Source: Musa acuminata AAA Group
Lineage: Eukaryota; Streptophyta; Magnoliopsida; Zingiberales; Musaceae
Direction: 5' to 3'
Length of the DNA stretch: 64,000 bases
NCBI RefSeq assembly: GCF_036884655.1
Contig: NC_088357.1
Coordinates: 42,106,001 to 42,170,000 of the forward strand
Made by a program: the position numbers and the translations under genes. The notes below the pieces were generated by a model that saw nothing but the letters and a program-made list of their open reading frames with translations, ran no database searches and was not told where the DNA came from. Below, piece after piece: positions 1 to 9,932 of this stretch. Each line of letters starts with the position of its first letter. Within the stretch, counting starts at the first letter, position 1.

Positions 1-840
1 TTGGAAGTTACAACTAGTAGACATTTAATGCTTCTCTGTTTGTCTATTCTCATTTGCTTGATGGCTAAAATGTTCCGAGGAGGATATGAACATGAGAGTG
101 TGAATTTATGTGAATAGACTTATGAAATGTTTTATGTTATATATTAATCTATATAATTAATTATCTTTAACATTTTGATCTTTATATTTTTAAAAATTAT
201 ATTAGTATTCTTATATACTTATGAAAGTTAAATATTTAATTTTATTTATCACTGAACATATAGTAACTTTTTGCCTTAGTTTATTACTGACGTGGAAAAA
301 AATAAATAAATATTTTACTTTTATAAATATAAAAATATCAATATAATTTTTAAAAATATAAATATTAAATATAATTAATTATAGAAAATAATCTGTAATA
401 TCATGCAAATCTATGACTTTGAATTATTTTCGAAAATTCGAGTCACAAAAAAAATCACTTTATCTATAATCAATAGACTTGGTGGGAGTTTTGTATTACA
501 GAATCCTAATAACGATTGTTATTACATGCTAATCCCATTCTATAGAAAGAGAAATAAAATCTTGGCACGCATGCTTATCATTCATTCAACTGTGGAAGCA
601 CATCTCTGCAGTTCCACCACAACCGCACAAGTACACATCTCACAAACCCATGCCAGCCACAACCTCTCCATCCTGAAAGGAGGCAATCATGCCGTGGTTT
701 TCGACGTCAATACCTGTCACTACATGTCCACCATCAGTCCATCACTCTCTTTCATGTGAAGAAAACAACTCTAACCATACACCAAATAATGTGCACAAGT
801 CCTCCACAACCTTCAACATGCAGCTATCATGTTATCACCC
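1..840. other. AT-rich intergenic DNA, no gene seen
   Basis: No reading frame here has recognisable protein features. The open frames near 403-1070 are short, overlap each other and have no splice or domain support. The first 400 bases are very AT-rich. Confidence 0.6.
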
Positions 841-1266
841 AGCAAACCATATATATACCTTCATCAGGTACATGTATTAGAAATTTACACCCCAATAATT
901 GCAAAGATTTCTGGCACATCAACATAATAACTACATTCTCGATGCCCTGCCAAAGAAGTCAGCAACAAGTAGTATTCACTAAGATGTCACCTTGGCCGAT
1001 AGCTGCGCATGAGAACACAGTGGAAACAGCCATGCTGTCCGATAACGGTCGTCAAGAGCTCTCAGGTTAATATAGCAGATTCACAGATCATCACCCTGCA
1101 AACCATATATACCTTCATCAGGTACATGTATTAGAAATCTATGATAGATTGATAAATAACACAAGCCCAATAATTGCAAAGATTCCTCTCCACCAAGAAG
1201 TGTCTTCAGGACATTGTCATGATCGGTAGGTGTGCTTGCGAATGCTAGTGCAAACAGCCCAGCTGC
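841..1266. repeat. diverged direct duplication, unit about 255 bp
   Basis: A stretch starting 'caaaccatatata' with 'ccttcatcaggtacatgt' occurs near 843-885 and again near 1098-1135. Both copies continue with 'caataattgcaaagatt', and both end with related 'aaacagcc' sequence (near 1027 and 1250). The order is the same in both copies, so this is an old tandem duplication with indels. No coding role is visible. Confidence 0.6.
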
Positions 1267-1706
1267 TTAGACTAGTCTAACTAGTCTGTGACTTTGTCGA
1301 TTCCATGTGTGTTAGACTGCTTCTGATGCGGTAGTCTGTCAATGATGTTTACTGCATTCTTCTCCTTGCTTGGCAAAAGTAGACGCTTTACTGGCTATAT
1401 GCTAGCACCCTGCAGCGACCTGCACATTCACTCAACTTCTTATCAGCAGACGACGAGGTTATGAGGCTTCACTACAAGATATTGTCAGCTTTACACGATA
1501 TATGTTAATATATCTTGGAACTTACCAGAAAGCATATTCTCTGCATAATTTGTGTACCAACTGAAGATTTCTGCTTGCTGCTAGAAGGTGTAAAAGACTG
1601 ATGATGGTCGTAGAATACAAACAGATAAGAGAATAACAAAATAATAGCCATTGCATTTATATTTCTATGTTTAAGGAAAGCTCATATTTAAGTAATTAAT
1701 ATACAT
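1267..1706. other. intergenic, nothing recognised
   Basis: Mixed-composition DNA with no supported gene, RNA or repeat that I can identify. Confidence 0.5.
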
Positions 1707-1709
1707 TAA

Positions 1710-2143
1710 GGAGGCATTTGGTTTCCTGCAACTCGAAATATCTCCAAGTAGCAGTCACAGGCAAAAGCAAATGCTACAACTGCAGTTGCATTTCCAGTTG
1801 TGCCAAAAGCAAATGCTACAACTAACAGTTGCCAGGGCAGCTATTTGGATGCTCACATGTATAATTGCTATTTGCAGTTGCAACTAAGACGGAAGAGAAA
1901 TGTGGCCTTAAGTGGAGGACGGGCATAGTCGATAGAAAGGGTATCCAAATCTAATTTTGACTTGCAATCCAACATACAACTATGGTATGCGGGCATTTCA
2001 AACAGCAACTCAACTAACAGCATGTAAGGGTTTTGCATATGTGCTGCAACTGGCCTGCTTGCTGGCAACCAAACCCTTGCAAGTGAGCTACTTACTTTAT
2101 AATGACTTGCAGATAGTCTATTTATGGACGACCAAACCCCTCC
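1710..2143. mobile_element. Tourist/Harbinger-like MITE
   Basis: A 434-bp block begins GGAGGCATTTGGTT. Its right end, read on the other strand, begins GGAGGGGTTTGGTC, giving a 14-bp terminal inverted repeat with about three mismatches. It is flanked by TAA at 1707-1709 and TAA at 2144-2146, a 3-bp target duplication of the kind made by PIF/Harbinger (Tourist-type) elements. Inside, a 20-base unit 'caaaagcaaatgctacaact' occurs twice 42 bp apart. There is no transposase frame, so it is non-autonomous. The family assignment rests on TIR and TSD only. Confidence 0.7.
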
Positions 2144-2146
2144 TAA

Positions 2147-3468
2147 ACAATCTTTTGAAAACAATTGAATCCCATTGAAATCCTCTTTAAAGTTCAAATC
2201 AGTCATGAAAAAAAGAAAACCCATGTACAAGATCAAGTAATCAAAGATATCATAAGAAAAATATGACAGAAAAATTAAATGAAATTAAAGGAGACAACTC
2301 ACAGTAGCATTAAGCTCTAGGTTCTGAAAGAAAACATGATATAGAAAATTCATGAACATCAATTGGTTCAACAAAGATTTGAACCTCGTAATGCTCTCAA
2401 TACCATAATTTACATTATTATAAACAGTTTTAGGATGTTTAAAGCCAATGGCACAATACCACAGAACTGAAATCATATGGTAATGGCACCATAAACTAGC
2501 TGAAAAATGAAGATCCTAAACCATGACATATTTGATACCAGCTTAATGGTTAATATCAAAACTAAGAACACCACCTGAAAAACGATTAACCGTGAGAACA
2601 ACTAAACAGTCCACATAGTAGCTTTCTTTAAATACAGTCTCAAAAAACCAATCACCAACTAATTTAATGCTATAAGCCATATAACACAGAGCTGCTCGGC
2701 CAGATAAACCAAGAAACATCTTTTATGAGAAGAATCTGAGACAATAGGTGGCGAGAATTGCCAAGCACATTAAAGCACTATCCCTTGGATCAAGACAATG
2801 TCTTGCCAGGTGAGATGCACTAAGGAGCAGGTGAAATGATTGCATTTGGATTACATCTTCTGTATAACGCAAACAACATAAAATTCATGATCATCATTGT
2901 TATATAAAAGGTTTTATTGATTATAATCAACCAGATGTTGCGTAAACAAATTTGATAATAATCATCAAAGTATAAATTTATGCAATACAAGAGCAGCAGA
3001 AAAAGCAAACATGAGGCGCCAGTCGAATAGCATTGATGATAACAGTTTCATCACCAACAATTTAACGCAACATGTAACACATAATAACACTATAAACAAT
3101 AAGTTTAGAAGAGAACCAGTCATTCACTAAAACACCTTCAGCATAAAATGATTCATATACTAAAAAGTGTAGCTATCAGCACGAACAGTTTTTCCACAAG
3201 AATTGGACTACACTTTCAGCAGAACAACACATTAGACACCAACAGGAAGAACTTTAAGACTCTGGTGAAACCATTGCTAATCACTGCCCTAAGTGCCTAA
3301 TCTAGTCAAATCATGAAAGCTTTGAAAACTACAGTAGAATTGCCTGCAAGGATGCCCAACCAAGCTACTGTAACAGGTATCCAGAACTAACAACATAGAG
3401 ATTAAGATAAAACAACGAAAAAGAGGCCAAAAAATCTAAGCACAAAATAGTTCATGAGCGCTCCAGTT
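2147..3468. other. intergenic / 3' flank of the 3469 gene
   Basis: AT-rich DNA without a supported gene. The part nearest 3469 is probably the 3' untranslated region of the minus-strand gene that ends there. Confidence 0.5.
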
Positions 3469-4245
3469 TTATCTCCGTTTTGCAAGGTGTAGACACACTA
3501 CAGCCCCTGCCCCCAAGGCCACGACTCCAATCACAGCCGCCGCCCCCAGGGCACGAGAGTGCATCGGAGGTACCCCAGCATCTGCCTTCCCATCAATCTC
3601 AAAGCTTTTCTCCTCCTCCTCCTCCTCCAAGTTAGATGTTAATTCAGCGATCTTCGTCTTCAGCTCCTCTTCCTTAGTGGCAAACTTCTCCGCCTCGTCC
3701 CTTTCTTTCTGCTTGGCGACCCTCAGCTCCTCCTCGAGAACCTTGACCTTGGTTTCGAGTTCCTTGACCTTGACCGTGAACGTGGCTTCGAGATCCTTGA
3801 TGTTACTCTCGAGAAGGCACACCCTTTCCTCGTGTTCCGTGGCGGCAAGGTTGGCGGTGGACAAGTCGTCAAGCGTGACGCGGAGTACGCCCTCGAGGTG
3901 GCTGGCCTGGCCAGCTACGGCCTTGAGGTCTGACTCGGCACCGGTGAGTTTCTCCCGGGCGTCCGAGAGGTCGCGGAGAAGGTCCGACCGTTCTCGCAGG
4001 AGGTTGGACCGCTCGCTCTTCAGCGCCCGGATCTCGTCGAGCAGGAGCTCGACCGCCGCATCACGGTCGCCAGCGGCGGCGGCAGTATCCATCTCGCCAT
4101 AAACAGCCGCCTCCTGCTCGCCGTTGGCGGCCGCCTCCTTACCGGCCGCCTGCTCGACGCCATAGGCGGAGGCCTCCTTATAGGTCGTCTCCACTTCGCG
4201 GTCAGCGGCGGCGGGGGCGGGGTAGGCGAGGGTTTCATCGGCCAT
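3469..4245 (-). CDS. tail-anchored coiled-coil protein, peroxisomal/mitochondrial division factor (PMD)-like
   Basis: This single-exon gene encodes 258 aa from the ATG at 4245. An upstream in-frame ATG at 4308 would add 21 residues, but the MADETL start looks more natural. Residues about 1-60 are Ala/Glu-rich with YGE/YGV-type repeats. Residues about 65-215 form a long heptad-rich coiled coil (repeated L/E/K/R, including a run of Glu). A single hydrophobic segment of about 22 residues (ALGAAAVIGVVALGAGAVV) lies just before the C-terminal AKRR. This layout of coiled coil plus C-terminal membrane anchor matches plant PMD1/PMD2, which are anchored in peroxisome and mitochondrion membranes and influence organelle division and shape. 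Targeting and function are inferred from architecture, and another tail-anchored coiled-coil protein remains possible. The GC-rich coding region contrasts with AT-rich flanks. It is head-to-head with the PDCD5 gene. Confidence 0.75.
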   Translation of the reverse strand: MADETLAYPAPAAADREVETTYKEASAYGVEQAAGKEAAANGEQEAAVYGEMDTAAAAGDRDAAVELLLDEIRALKSERSNLLRERSDLLRDLSDAREKLTGAESDLKAVAGQASHLEGVLRVTLDDLSTANLAATEHEERVCLLESNIKDLEATFTVKVKELETKVKVLEEELRVAKQKERDEAEKFATKEEELKTKIAELTSNLEEEEEEKSFEIDGKADAGVPPMHSRALGAAAVIGVVALGAGAVVCLHLAKRR

Positions 4246-4308
4246 GGTAGTCGGCTGGAGAAGTTCTTCGCGTGGAGGAGCGTGCGGAAGGAGACGACAG
4301 GAGACCAA

Positions 4309-5090
4309 AACCTAACGGACGCAGGCGAAACGTGGCGTTATTTATGGGAGGACACAGTGACTAACGAACGGTGGATGATCATCTCCGAGATGCTGCTTTG
4401 ACGATCGTTTATATATCGCAATACTTTTCTTACTCCGCGCGTTTAAAAAGGTGAGCCCGGCGCCTGTGCCTAATAACAAGCCAGGTAAAGAAGAGGGTGA
4501 GATATAAAATACGAAAAGATATGTGTTCTTGCATAAATATTTCTTCATTTCCGTAACTATCCTTAATTAAATTTGAGATATATATATATATATATGTATA
4601 TAAACGATCGATTTTTATTTTTTAATTCAAATTAAAATTAATAACCATGTTTTATGGATGGAAATAAACAAGAGGGTTATCAATGGGTCTCAACATTTAG
4701 AGGGACAGATATACTCATTAGGAGTAGGTATACTATTTCCAAAATGGATGTGCAAAATCCTTTATATACACTATTTATAATCTTTAGTTTTATGATTTTG
4801 TTCATTTCTATTGCGGATTAATCAAAGAAATTTTCATATTATGAGATAAATGAACTTTTCACATATCGGATACGGATCGATGACCCAAATCCGACCCGAT
4901 CACACACATCGGATATGGATTCTATTCTCCCAGCCGTGGGATCCATCAGCTTTCGTAAAAGGTCTCTAAAAGGAGAAGAGAGCCATAGCGTCATACCACC
5001 AAAAGAAGAGCGTTCTGCGGCGGCGATTGCGTCGCGAACCGAGCCAAAGGTCGGGCGCTACTGTGATTTAGATCTCAAGATCTCTGCGAC
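4309..5090. promoter_or_regulatory. shared 5' region between divergent genes
   Basis: About 780 bp separates the start codons of the minus-strand PMD-like gene and the plus-strand PDCD5 gene, so both promoters must lie here. A TA-repeat (about 4578-4597) and AT-rich DNA occupy the middle. The stretch from about 4930 to 5090 is probably the PDCD5 5' leader. A 62-codon upstream frame from 4915 overlaps the PDCD5 start codon and would be a uORF only if transcription begins upstream of it. No TATA box is clear enough to assign to either gene. Confidence 0.45.
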
Positions 5091-8000
5091 ATGGTATGGA
5101 TGATCGCAAAACCCTCTTTTCTCCTTCTCATCAATTCCATTCTTGTCGATCGTTTGTTAGGGTTTTGTTTTGATTTATTTTTCGCTGTCTTTCTTTTGGG
5201 GTTTGATTGTCGATGCTGTGATATTACTTCGTTCTTTGTAAATTTTGAGGCTCAGCCTCATGTTTTCGTTCTCGTATTTTCCCCCGGCGTAAAAGTACGG
5301 TGACTAGACATTGTGGTGGTGTCGGATCTCTTTGTGTAGTTGAATAAGATTCCATTTGATTGGTCAGTTTCTTATTTTTGTGACCTGGATTGTGGGGATC
5401 ATGTCACGGGTATCATCTGAAACTTTATTTTGGTTCAAATTTGGAGGAAAAGACAAAATGATGGTTGAAATCCGAATTAGTCATACCCGTTTCTCAAGAA
5501 GGTTACAGATCCCTTTTTTTTTCATCTTAATCCTAGTGGTTGGTTCTTTAGGAAGCGAAGGATTTCACGAGTACTAACACCAAAGCCTTGTACTCTGCGC
5601 CTTTGTCATTCTGACAAATGAAAAAGACAAAATGATGGTTGAAATCCGAATTAGTCATACCCGTTTCTCAAGAAGGTTACAGATCCCTTTTTTTTTCATC
5701 TTAATCCCAGTTGTTGGTTCTTTAGGAAGCGAAGGATTTCACGAGTACTAACACCAAAGCCTTGTACTCTGCCCCTTTGTCATTCTGACAAATGAAAAAG
5801 ATATGATGGCTTTTGTTATGTTTTGATATTCTTCTAATTTTCTGTTCTTTAAGCTATCCCCTTTGATGTTTATTGTTGTTTGGGTCATGGTTACTCTTTG
5901 ATTTTTCTGCTGTATTCAAGGTTTCTCTTTGTTTTCTTTTATCTGATAAAGATGCATGCCTTAACCTCAATTTCAACAAGGATATGTGTTTTCTTTAGCT
6001 TATACAGTAGATTCTTTGAAAACGTATATTTGTTATGCTATATAATTAACAATATGATATGTATTCTTTCTTTAGGATGATCCGGAGCTGGAAGAAATTA
6101 GGCAAAGAAGAATGCAAGAGTTGATGGCAAAACATGGTGTAGTAAGTTATCTCCATATGGTTCAAAGAACTTTCAAATTATGCCATCTTTGTAACTGATA
6201 GTTTTTGGTTTATGCTTTCTCTTGATCAGGGTAATCAGCACAATGGTGAGCAGAAAAATGGACAAGAAGAGGCCAAAAGGTTTTTTTGTCAGGAACACCA
6301 TTAGATTCGTATCTTTCCAATCTTGACAACTTATTGTAAACTGAAACACAGGGAAGCTGAAGAACGTAGGCAACTAATGCTTAGTCAGATACTATCAACT
6401 CAAGCAAGAGAAAGGCGTATGTGTTTTATTAAAAAAATTTTCTTATGCCAATGGAGTTGCCTTTGAATATTGCTAATGCTGTTCTATGTCTTGCAAGTTG
6501 TTATTATTGTTTTTTTTTCACTTCAGTATGCTTCTGATATTCTACATAATTTGCTGATGGTTCAAAAGGGTGTATACCTGTTAAATTAGCCATTAGTAAA
6601 CTAACATTTTAACTTCACAAGTAGTGGTTTACTACTTTTAGGTATTTATTTAAGTAATTCTTTTCCAGATTAATTTGTTTGCTGGCATCTTTTTTAAGGT
6701 TGTTAATTGTTTTCGCTTGGGGGATTTTTTTTGGCAACATTGCTTTGATTCTAATTGTGGGTAGTTCTCTGCTCAAGTTCACAGATTGTAGAATCTTTCT
6801 TTCTTCCATTTGATGAGGTTCCATCATATGGGATGACCCCGTTTAACCTCTTTGGTTCAGTTTGTGCTATGTTATACAGATACCTCTAGAGGCATGCTAA
6901 ATCCATATACATTATGTATCAATTCTATCCTTCTAGAGGAGAACACCTTCATACATTTACGATACCTCATTTACATATTGCCTTAATTAGACCTAAGATG
7001 GTGTTTGATGTGGATACCTTTTAGTTCCTTGCTTTTTCATTTAATATATTTTGCATATTAATTATAACATAGATGTATAGTTGAACTCAGAATTCATGGG
7101 GTTAATATATAATTTAGTAAAAATTTAAACAGTCACCATTGGATTTTAGTGGCTCTGTTTTGCTCTTTTTATTATCTTTCACCTTAGAGTTTATTATAGA
7201 TGCCCTGACAACTTTCTCTGAACAATGTCTTCTTTCCTGATGAAGTATGCTTATGTAACTACCTGTTATGGTTTACAAAAGGTTACAAATATTGTAACTG
7301 GATATGTATGTAGTTGCTTTGATCTTTGTGTTTATGAAATATTAGCAACTTAATAGAGGAAAGAAGCATGCAGACTTGCAAAAGCATGTGCTTACGGAAT
7401 ATTTTGCTATGCAATTGCATCATGTAGTAACCATGTCACTTTGTAGTGCTCTGTGTTCTTGTTGATTGACTTCTTGCTCATTTTGTCTTTTAAATGGGAC
7501 TTTCCTCTATGTGTAAACCTTGTTATTTCTCCCTCCACCTGAACTCTTTAGAAGTATTAAAAAAAACTTTTGAGAATTTTGCTGTGATTGTGGTGCTTAA
7601 ACAGCAAGACAATTGCTGTGATCAGATAGGGTTTTTTTGTTAACTCACTTTCATGTGGCAAAAATTGTCAGTGTTTGAAATGCTGACTAAAAAGAAAATC
7701 ACAGTTGTGAAGGCATACTCATCCATTCTTTTATAGTGATTTATGGTTCCCTTTTCACCCTTTTTTTGCTACAAAAATTGAACATCTCTCAGACCATTGT
7801 TTTATTGAATTATTATTGTTAGTAATATTATTTTGGTGAAAGACTGGTTGTTGAGGTATACAATACAGTTTATATGCACTTGTGGGAACAACTTTTCAGG
7901 CTTCTATTTTACCAAGTAATTTGTTACCTTCACCCTTAAAAAGATTTAGAAAGAATAGACACTTTTACAGAGTTTGTGTGTTACATTATTGGTAGAATTT

Positions 8001-8584
8001 TGTTGGGCGTTCTGTAGAAGTTTGCAGTCCTATTTATTTTTGCAAAGCATTCTTCTTGTGCAAAATTATATAACCATTATGTTTGTTCTTCTCAAAAAGC
8101 ATTACTCAATGTGGTCATATATGTCTTCTTAATAGTTGCTCGTATTGCTTTGGTGAAACCTGAGAAAGCGAGGGGGGTGGAGGATGTTCTCCTTAGAGCT
8201 GCTCAAATGGGACAGCTATCTGAAAAGGTCTAATTTAAAATATGTCCAAATGCTGTCGGGCAAATTCCTTCTTACATTTTGATCCCATTATGAACCTCGA
8301 TTATTGATATGTTTGGTTGCCTGGTTTCAGGTATCTGAAGAGAGGCTTATCTCACTTCTGGAGCAGATCAACAATCAAACCAGTAAACAGACGAAAGTCA
8401 CTGTAAGTTGCTTGTCCTTAAGCTGTCTTACTTCCATGTGATAATGCCCAAGAAGATAACATCCACATGCACGTCATACATTACTTTGTCCCATGGTTAA
8501 ACCTTCAGAAGTAAATATAATGTGTCTCTGGCCTTTGTTCACCAGATTCAGAGGCGTCGAAGTGTTCTTGAAGATGATGATTAG
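5091..8584 (+). CDS. PDCD5: PDCD5 (TFAR19-type DNA-binding protein), 7 exons
   Basis: Joined exons 5091-5093, 6076-6141, 6230-6279, 6352-6416, 8136-8227, 8331-8402 and 8546-8584 total 387 nt, encoding 128 aa, the usual family length. All introns are GT-AG and all phases agree. The protein starts MDDPELEEIRQRR, followed by a charged N-terminal helix. It then has the family core LARIALVKPEKARGVEDVLL, then AAQMGQLSEKVSEERL, LLEQINNQTSKQTKVT and the basic/acidic tail QRRRSVLEDDD. PDCD5 proteins are small nuclear/cytoplasmic three-helix-bundle proteins linked to programmed cell death in animals and plants. Exon 1 codes only for the initiator Met, since the GT donor directly follows ATG. Intron 1 (982 bp) carries a 174-bp tandem duplication and intron 4 is 1.7 kb. 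Identification is firm. The one-codon first exon is inferred from the lack of any other suitable start. Confidence 0.9.
5448..5798 (+). repeat. 174-bp tandem duplication in PDCD5 intron 1
   Basis: The block starting 'agacaaaatgatggttgaaa' at 5451 is repeated at 5625. The copies are almost identical through 'acaaatgaaaaaga', differing at only a few bases (for example 'tctgcgcc' versus 'tctgccc'). Near-identity implies a recent duplication. The unit is intronic and contains no splice site used in the model. Confidence 0.9.
6417..8135 (+). other. intron 4 of PDCD5 (1.7 kb)
   Basis: A long T-rich intron with donor 'C|GTATGT' and acceptor 'TTAATAG|TT'. It splits the Leu codon of RERLARI. No nested gene or recognisable transposon is visible in it. 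Confidence 0.8.
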
Positions 8585-9437
8585 CCAGCAGTCTATTCAG
8601 GGAGACGTGTGTATTATTGGAGTTGCAATTCATCGCATGCTTTTCTTTGCTTGATGATATGTGAACCGTTTGAAAACGATCTGCAGAGGTTTCTTCCGTT
8701 CATGTGTGCTATTACAATTAGTGAACGAACCCTGATTAACAATATATGTCTCGTGTAAATGTTAGAAATTTATTGCTTGTATGGAAGTTGTATGCTTTGA
8801 TTTCACTGGTTGAATAGTCAGATATATTCTCTTGGAACACAATGGCATAAACATTTATAACGTTTTGGATTTTTTAGGGAACAAATCCTTCTTTATAGAA
8901 TATCTAAGAATATTATTATATGATGCTATGGGTGTCACAATAATGAATTAGTTGACATTATCTACTTTTTTATGTGGAAAATTTCCAACGGGCACAAGTT
9001 ACCGTATGCCATGTTAACACTAAAAGCTTATTATTTCAATCTGATGATATCAGTTTAATTCAAATCGAAAATAATATGTATGCATGGATTAAACTAACCC
9101 TCTATTTCTTCCAAAGTTAACAAGCTGTGTAACCCGTTAACCCGATAACACATCCGTGCATCTTTCAGATTATCTACAACATCAGCAGGTCGGTCATGGA
9201 TCCCCAACCCATAAGAAGATCCAACATCGGACTCGGTTTTCCACCCGAATCCGAGTCCATATAAGGATCATCGAATTCCTTATCGGATCCGGGTTCGTAC
9301 GCATAGGCGGATCCGTCCGTTTACCGGGGATAAGTTAACCAGTCTTATTTAATTCGGGATAAAAGTTCGGTTCCGAATGCCATCCGATTCGTCGCCTGTA
9401 ACGATTCGATTCGATCCCCAAATCCCACCCGAAACCG
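8585..9437. other. PDCD5 3' flank and intergenic DNA
   Basis: Probable PDCD5 3' UTR to about 8850, then AT-rich intergenic DNA. A 9200-9400 stretch rich in 'cggatccg'/'atccgattcg' words resembles the 4870-4915 stretch upstream of PDCD5. No gene is supported. Confidence 0.5.
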
Positions 9438-9446
9438 AAACCCTAA
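9438..9446 (+). promoter_or_regulatory. telo-box AAACCCTAA in the leader/promoter of the BED gene
   Basis: AAACCCTAA sits about 490 bp before the start codon, followed by a C/T-rich stretch (9450-9495). Telo-boxes of this form are common close to transcription start sites of plant housekeeping genes. The functional link is inferred from position. Confidence 0.4.
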
Positions 9447-9644
9447 TCTCCGCTGCGCCCTTTTCCTCGCCTCCCGCTTTCTCCCCGATATCCCTCTAGT
9501 TAGGGGGTTCGATCGCATCCTTCGAGGGTCGTATCCATCTTCCTCCGGAGCTCCGAATAGGCCTCCGACTTTTGTTTGGGTTTCGTAAAGAGTCCGGCAC
9601 GGTTTCGGTTTCGAATCAATCGACGTCGTTCTTTCGAAGCGGAG

Positions 9645-9903
9645 GTAAATTCTTTTTCGTTGATGTGTCCCGTTGTCACACTGTTGTGATCATAGAGGAA
9701 ACGCAACTGAACTTGCGTCTTATTTGATGCAATTTTTCCCGGGTTTACAGTTCTTGTTCGATCACATGCCGTTTTCTCGATGCAAAATAAGTTTTTTTCT
9801 TCGATTTTCTCCATCATTGTGTACGTAGATTGTTTGGGTTCGTTTTCTAGCAGATGCAATTCTTCTTGGGTAAAGTTCTGATCTTGGTTTTCTTTTGTTG
9901 TAG
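9645..9903 (+). other. probable 5'-leader intron of the BED gene
   Basis: The donor 'GGAG|GTAAAT' at 9645 and the acceptor 'TTGTTGTAG' ending at 9903 bracket a T-rich stretch just upstream of the ATG at 9933. An in-frame TAG lies 9 bases before the ATG, so translation cannot start further upstream. The intron is inferred from consensus only. Confidence 0.5.
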
Positions 9904-9932
9904 TTGGTGATCGATTATATGCATAGTCGACA

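Noticed and set aside
403..1070. 118- and 104-codon overlapping frames
   Set aside because: They overlap a duplicated non-coding block and lack recognisable features.
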